DNA of 15,751 nt from Parafilimonas sp. GTDB taxonomy: Bacteria > Bacteroidota > Bacteroidia > Chitinophagales > Chitinophagaceae. Every line of letters begins with the position of its first letter. Within the stretch, counting starts at the first letter, position 1. This document shows, piece after piece, positions 12,791 to 15,751 of this stretch. A model generated the notes under the pieces. It was not told the DNA's origin. It ran no database searches and saw only the letters and a program-made list of their open reading frames with translations. The position numbers and the translations under genes are program-made. The stretch is from positions 1-15,751 of the forward strand of contig JAICKT010000049.1 in the NCBI GenBank assembly GCA_025927795.1, in the 5' to 3' direction.

Positions 12791-14728
12791 TTAAACTTTA
12801 CCTTTTTTTATTTCATCTACAATTCCGGGATCAAGCAATGTGGTAGTATCTCCTAAATTTTCTGTTTCACCTTCTGCAATTTTTCTTAAAATTCTTCGCA
12901 TAATTTTTCCGCTGCGTGTTTTAGGCAAACCTTTTACAAATTGAATTTTATCAGGCTTTGCAAATGGCCCAATAATCCTGCTTACTGTTTGTGCAATATC
13001 TTTTCTTGTTGAGTCGGCATCTCCGTGCATTCCATTTGTAATTACGTAAGAATAAATTCCTTGTCCTTTTATTGAATGAGGATAACCAACCACAGCACTT
13101 TCCACAACACCTGAATGCATATTGATTGCATTCTCTACTTCAGCCGTTCCAATGCGATGACCACTTACATTCAATACATCATCTACACGGCCTGTTATGC
13201 GATAATTGCCTTGCTCATCTTTCAAAGCACCATCACCCGAAAAATATAAATTAGGATATGTTGCGAAATAATTTTTTCTGCAGCGTTCAGGGTCTCCATA
13301 TGTTGTTCGAATTATTGCAGGCCATGGCGCTTTAATGCAAAGATTTCCTTTTAATAATCCATGCTCATCTTTTTCTGTTACTTCTTTTCCATTTTCATCA
13401 ACCAGTAAAGGCTGTATTCCCGGCAATGGCAATGTTGCCCAAGAAGGTTTCGACGAAGTTACACCTGCAAGATTCGAAATTAATATCCCACCTGTTTCTG
13501 TTTGCCACCATGTATCAACAATCGGGCATTTTTTCTTACCGATATTTTCATCATACCAATGCCATGCTTCTTCATTAATGGGCTCGCCAACTGTGCCTAA
13601 TACTTTTAATGAAGAAAGATCTTTGCCTTTCAGTGGCTCATCACCAAAGCCCATTAAACTTCTTATAGCAGTAGGTGCTGTATATAAAACATCTACTTTG
13701 TATTTATCAACTATATCCCAAAATCTTCCTGCATCGGGCCAGGTTGGAATGCCTTCAAACATTAATGAAGTTGCGCCAGCACTGAGCGGGCCATAAACGA
13801 TATAACTATGACCTGTTATCCAGCCAATATCTGCTGTACAAAAAAATATTTGTTTGGGTTGATATTGGAACACGTTTACAAATGTGTATGCAGTGTAAAT
13901 CATATAGCCGGCGCATGTATGTACAACGCCTTTCGGTTTACCTGTTGAACCAGATGTATAAAGAATAAAAAGTGGATCTTCTGCATCCATTTCTTCTGCT
14001 TTAAAAAAAGCTTTACCATGTTTTTCAACCTGTTCTTCTGCATAGTGCATTTCATCTTCCCACCAAATATCTCTGCCTCTTATCATTGATATAGGATTTC
14101 GTGTTCTTGTATAAACAATAACTTTTTTCACTGTTTTATTTCCAATTAATGCGTCATCAATAACATCTTTTAACGGAATAACTTTTTCACCACGAAAAGC
14201 ACCATCGCATGTAATAATATATTCAGCATGGGCATCTTCAAGCCTGTCAGCAATGCTTTGCGCACTAAAGCCTCCAAAAATCACTGAATGAATCGCACCT
14301 ATTCTTGCACATCCTAACACTGCATAAGCCAATTCTGGTACCATGCCCATATAAATGCAAACACGGTCGCCCTTTTTTACGCCATTATTTTTCAGCATTT
14401 GTGCAACCTGGCAAACTCGCTTGTGCAAACGGTTATAAGTTACAACTCTTGTTCTTTCTTCAGGATTATTCGGTTCCCAGATTAATGCAGGCGTTTCACC
14501 CGATGTATTTAAATGCCGGTCAATACAATTCTCGGTTATGTTAAGCTTTGCTCCTTTAAACCATTCAACTTTTGGTTCAGCAAAATTCCATTCGAGCACC
14601 TTGTCCCATTTTTTTCTCCATAAAAAATTTTCGGCAATATCAGCCCAAAACTTTTCAGGAGCTTCTACACTTTCTTTATATTTCTGTTGATATTCTTCGA
14701 ATGATCTTATTTGAAACGGATATGACAT
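12791..14728 (-). CDS. acs: Acetyl-CoA synthetase
   Basis: A 645-residue AMP-forming acetate:CoA ligase, full length for the family (about 650). It makes acetyl-CoA from acetate, ATP and CoA through acetyl-AMP, in the cytoplasm. Seen in order: the N-terminal Acs-specific domain (about 1-75); the P-loop YTSGSTGKPKG (257-267); the acetate-pocket and adenylate motif TWWQTETGG (406-414), whose Trp favours small acyl groups; the hinge region GDGALKDEQGNYRITGRVDD (498-517); and the C-terminal catalytic Lys608 in SGKIMRR, the residue acetylated by Pat-type enzymes in other bacteria. The gene converges with the receiver protein gene with only 6 bp between stops and diverges from gldA across 123 bp. 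It is monocistronic on this evidence. A TAATTTTA sequence just before the ATG may be its -7 element. Confidence 0.97.
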   Translation of the reverse strand: MSYPFQIRSFEEYQQKYKESVEAPEKFWADIAENFLWRKKWDKVLEWNFAEPKVEWFKGAKLNITENCIDRHLNTSGETPALIWEPNNPEERTRVVTYNRLHKRVCQVAQMLKNNGVKKGDRVCIYMGMVPELAYAVLGCARIGAIHSVIFGGFSAQSIADRLEDAHAEYIITCDGAFRGEKVIPLKDVIDDALIGNKTVKKVIVYTRTRNPISMIRGRDIWWEDEMHYAEEQVEKHGKAFFKAEEMDAEDPLFILYTSGSTGKPKGVVHTCAGYMIYTAYTFVNVFQYQPKQIFFCTADIGWITGHSYIVYGPLSAGATSLMFEGIPTWPDAGRFWDIVDKYKVDVLYTAPTAIRSLMGFGDEPLKGKDLSSLKVLGTVGEPINEEAWHWYDENIGKKKCPIVDTWWQTETGGILISNLAGVTSSKPSWATLPLPGIQPLLVDENGKEVTEKDEHGLLKGNLCIKAPWPAIIRTTYGDPERCRKNYFATYPNLYFSGDGALKDEQGNYRITGRVDDVLNVSGHRIGTAEVENAINMHSGVVESAVVGYPHSIKGQGIYSYVITNGMHGDADSTRKDIAQTVSRIIGPFAKPDKIQFVKGLPKTRSGKIMRRILRKIAEGETENLGDTTTLLDPGIVDEIKKGKV

Positions 14729-14807
14729 AGCATTAAAATTAGAAGCGTAAATTTATTAAACATCTGTTCATACAGGTATAAATTTTTTTTATTAACTGAT
14801 TATTGAA

Positions 14808-14836
14808 TTGATGCATACACACAAACTCTATCTTTG
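14808..14836 (+). promoter_or_regulatory. Bacteroidota-type promoter for gldA
   Basis: TTG (14808-14810) is followed after 18 bp by TATCTTTG (14829-14836), a good fit to TTG-N19-TAnnTTTG. The implied start of transcription near 14841 leaves a leader of about 10 bases before ATG 14852. It lies in the 123-bp region shared with the divergent acs gene. Confidence 0.6.
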
Positions 14837-14851
14837 TTTTAATCCATATGC

Positions 14852-15751
14852 ATGTCAGTAGAAGTAATAAATCTTTTAAAAAAATACGGAGAACAGAAAG
14901 CAGTAAACAACGTTTCGTTTTCTTTACAGAAAGGAGAAATTGTTGGTTTTCTCGGTCCTAACGGTGCAGGTAAAAGCACAACTATGAAAATGATTACAGG
15001 CTACCTGCAACCTGACGATGGTACAATAAAAGTTTGCAATGCAGATGTTGAAAAGGATGTGATGAATGTAAAGCGTAAGATTGGTTATCTGCCTGAATCA
15101 AATCCTTTGTACTATGATATGTATGTAAGGGAATATTTGAAATTTATTGCAGGTGTTCATAAAATTGAAAATAAAAAATTAAAAATTGAAAATGTTATTG
15201 GGTTAACAGGATTAACTGTTGAAAGCAAAAAAAAGATTGGTCAATTATCAAAGGGTTATAAACAACGTGTTGGTTTGGCAGCAGCGCTATTACACGAACC
15301 GGAAGTATTAATTTTAGATGAGCCTACCAGTGGTCTTGATCCCAATCAAATTATAGAAATACGCAAGATGATTAAAGAACAGGGCAAAAATAAAACAGTA
15401 CTTTTTTCAACGCATATTTTGCAGGAAGTGCAGGCAATTTGCGATCGTGTTATTATTATAAATAAGGGCGAACTTGTTGCAGACAGCAGTATTGAACAAT
15501 TGCAATTAAAAACAAAATCAAATAAAATTGCTGTAACATTTTCAACAAAAATTGATAAAGAAAAATTGCAGGCTTTAGCTGCAGCAATTAATATAGAGCA
15601 GATAAACGATCATCAATTTAAAATATCAACCAACGATATAAATGAAATGCGTAAACAGTTGCTTGAGTTTGCAGTTGCTGAGCAACTTGATATAGTTTCA
15701 TTGCAAACCGAAGGAAATAATTTAGAAGATATTTTTAGAAGTCTCACAACA
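14852..15751 (+). CDS. gldA: GldA-type ABC transporter ATPase, 3' end beyond the window
   Basis: 300 codons are visible without a stop; GldA proteins are about this length, so the gene is nearly complete. It starts MSVEVINLLKKYGEQKAV and has Walker A GPNGAGKST (35-43), signature LSKGYKQRVG (132-141), Walker B LILDEPTSGLD (153-163) and H-loop His188 (STHIL). The C-terminal ~90 residues form the extra domain seen in GldA and similar NatA-like ATPases. In Flavobacterium, GldA acts with GldF and GldG as an inner-membrane ABC complex needed for gliding; non-gliding Bacteroidota also keep homologues, so the name shows family and not motility. A good promoter precedes it. The start at 14852 is preferred over an overlapping ATG at 14848 in another frame, which does not give the ABC protein. 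Confidence 0.92.
   Translation, partial: MSVEVINLLKKYGEQKAVNNVSFSLQKGEIVGFLGPNGAGKSTTMKMITGYLQPDDGTIKVCNADVEKDVMNVKRKIGYLPESNPLYYDMYVREYLKFIAGVHKIENKKLKIENVIGLTGLTVESKKKIGQLSKGYKQRVGLAAALLHEPEVLILDEPTSGLDPNQIIEIRKMIKEQGKNKTVLFSTHILQEVQAICDRVIIINKGELVADSSIEQLQLKTKSNKIAVTFSTKIDKEKLQALAAAINIEQINDHQFKISTNDINEMRKQLLEFAVAEQLDIVSLQTEGNNLEDIFRSLTT

Noticed and set aside
14764..14775. CTGT-TCAT-ACAG inverted repeat between acs and gldA
   Set aside because: Arms of 4 bp are expected by chance; no supporting position relative to either promoter.
14848..14850. ATG just upstream of gldA as an alternative start
   Set aside because: It is in a different frame from the ABC protein; only ATG 14852 gives the Walker A-containing product.

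Overview
The window is about 15.7 kb of AT-rich bacterial DNA and is gene-dense on both strands. It reads as a chromosomal segment of a Bacteroidota species, most likely of the Chitinophagaceae or a near relative. Supporting signs are a GldA-type gliding-motility ABC ATPase, a PaaE-type reductase behind a TetR gene, a MerC / SCO1 / Fur cluster, an ECF-like sigma factor followed by a TPR protein with an anti-sigma-like layout, and several promoter elements of the Bacteroidota form TAnnTTTG in place of a TATAAT box. Shine-Dalgarno sequences are weak or absent. The family assignment is inference; no rRNA or tRNA gene is present. I see no insertion sequence, phage gene or CRISPR array.

Layout. 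(1) 1-2552, minus strand: an apparent four-gene operon read right to left: sigma factor, membrane-anchored TPR protein (candidate anti-sigma factor), a 63-residue single-span membrane protein, and a secreted TPR protein that runs off the left edge. (2) 2682-3182, minus: an Asn-rich lipoprotein of unknown function. (3) 3252-4832: a metal-homeostasis cluster, with a MerC-type membrane protein diverging from a SCO1-type copper chaperone and a Fur-family regulator. A perfect 19-bp palindrome lies in the merC promoter. (4) 4824-4933: an intergenic repeat that carries the stop codons of both flanking convergent genes. (5) 4931-7198, minus: a MarR regulator and a VLCAD-like acyl-CoA dehydrogenase, with a 20-bp inverted repeat just before the preferred marR start. 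(6) 7279-9246, plus: an alpha/beta hydrolase and a membrane GT2 glycosyltransferase. (7) 9304-10982, plus: a TetR regulator and a PaaE-like reductase, with no paaABCD genes next to them. (8) 11132-12784, plus: a 46-residue hydrophobic peptide overlapping (ATGA) a two-span membrane protein of unknown function, then a membrane protein with a histidine-kinase dimerisation segment lacking its phosphoacceptor His, joined to an intact receiver domain. (9) 12791-14728, minus: acetyl-CoA synthetase. (10) 14852-end, plus: gldA, cut by the right edge.

How they work together. Much of the window is regulator-plus-target pairs: sigma/anti-sigma, Fur with metal genes, MarR with fatty-acid oxidation, TetR with PaaE. 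Acyl-CoA dehydrogenase and acetyl-CoA synthetase both feed acetyl-CoA metabolism. The least familiar parts are the sigma/TPR operon at the left edge and the three-gene unit at 11132-12784; these are the best candidates for undescribed signalling systems. All functions here are read from motifs, and no database search was possible.
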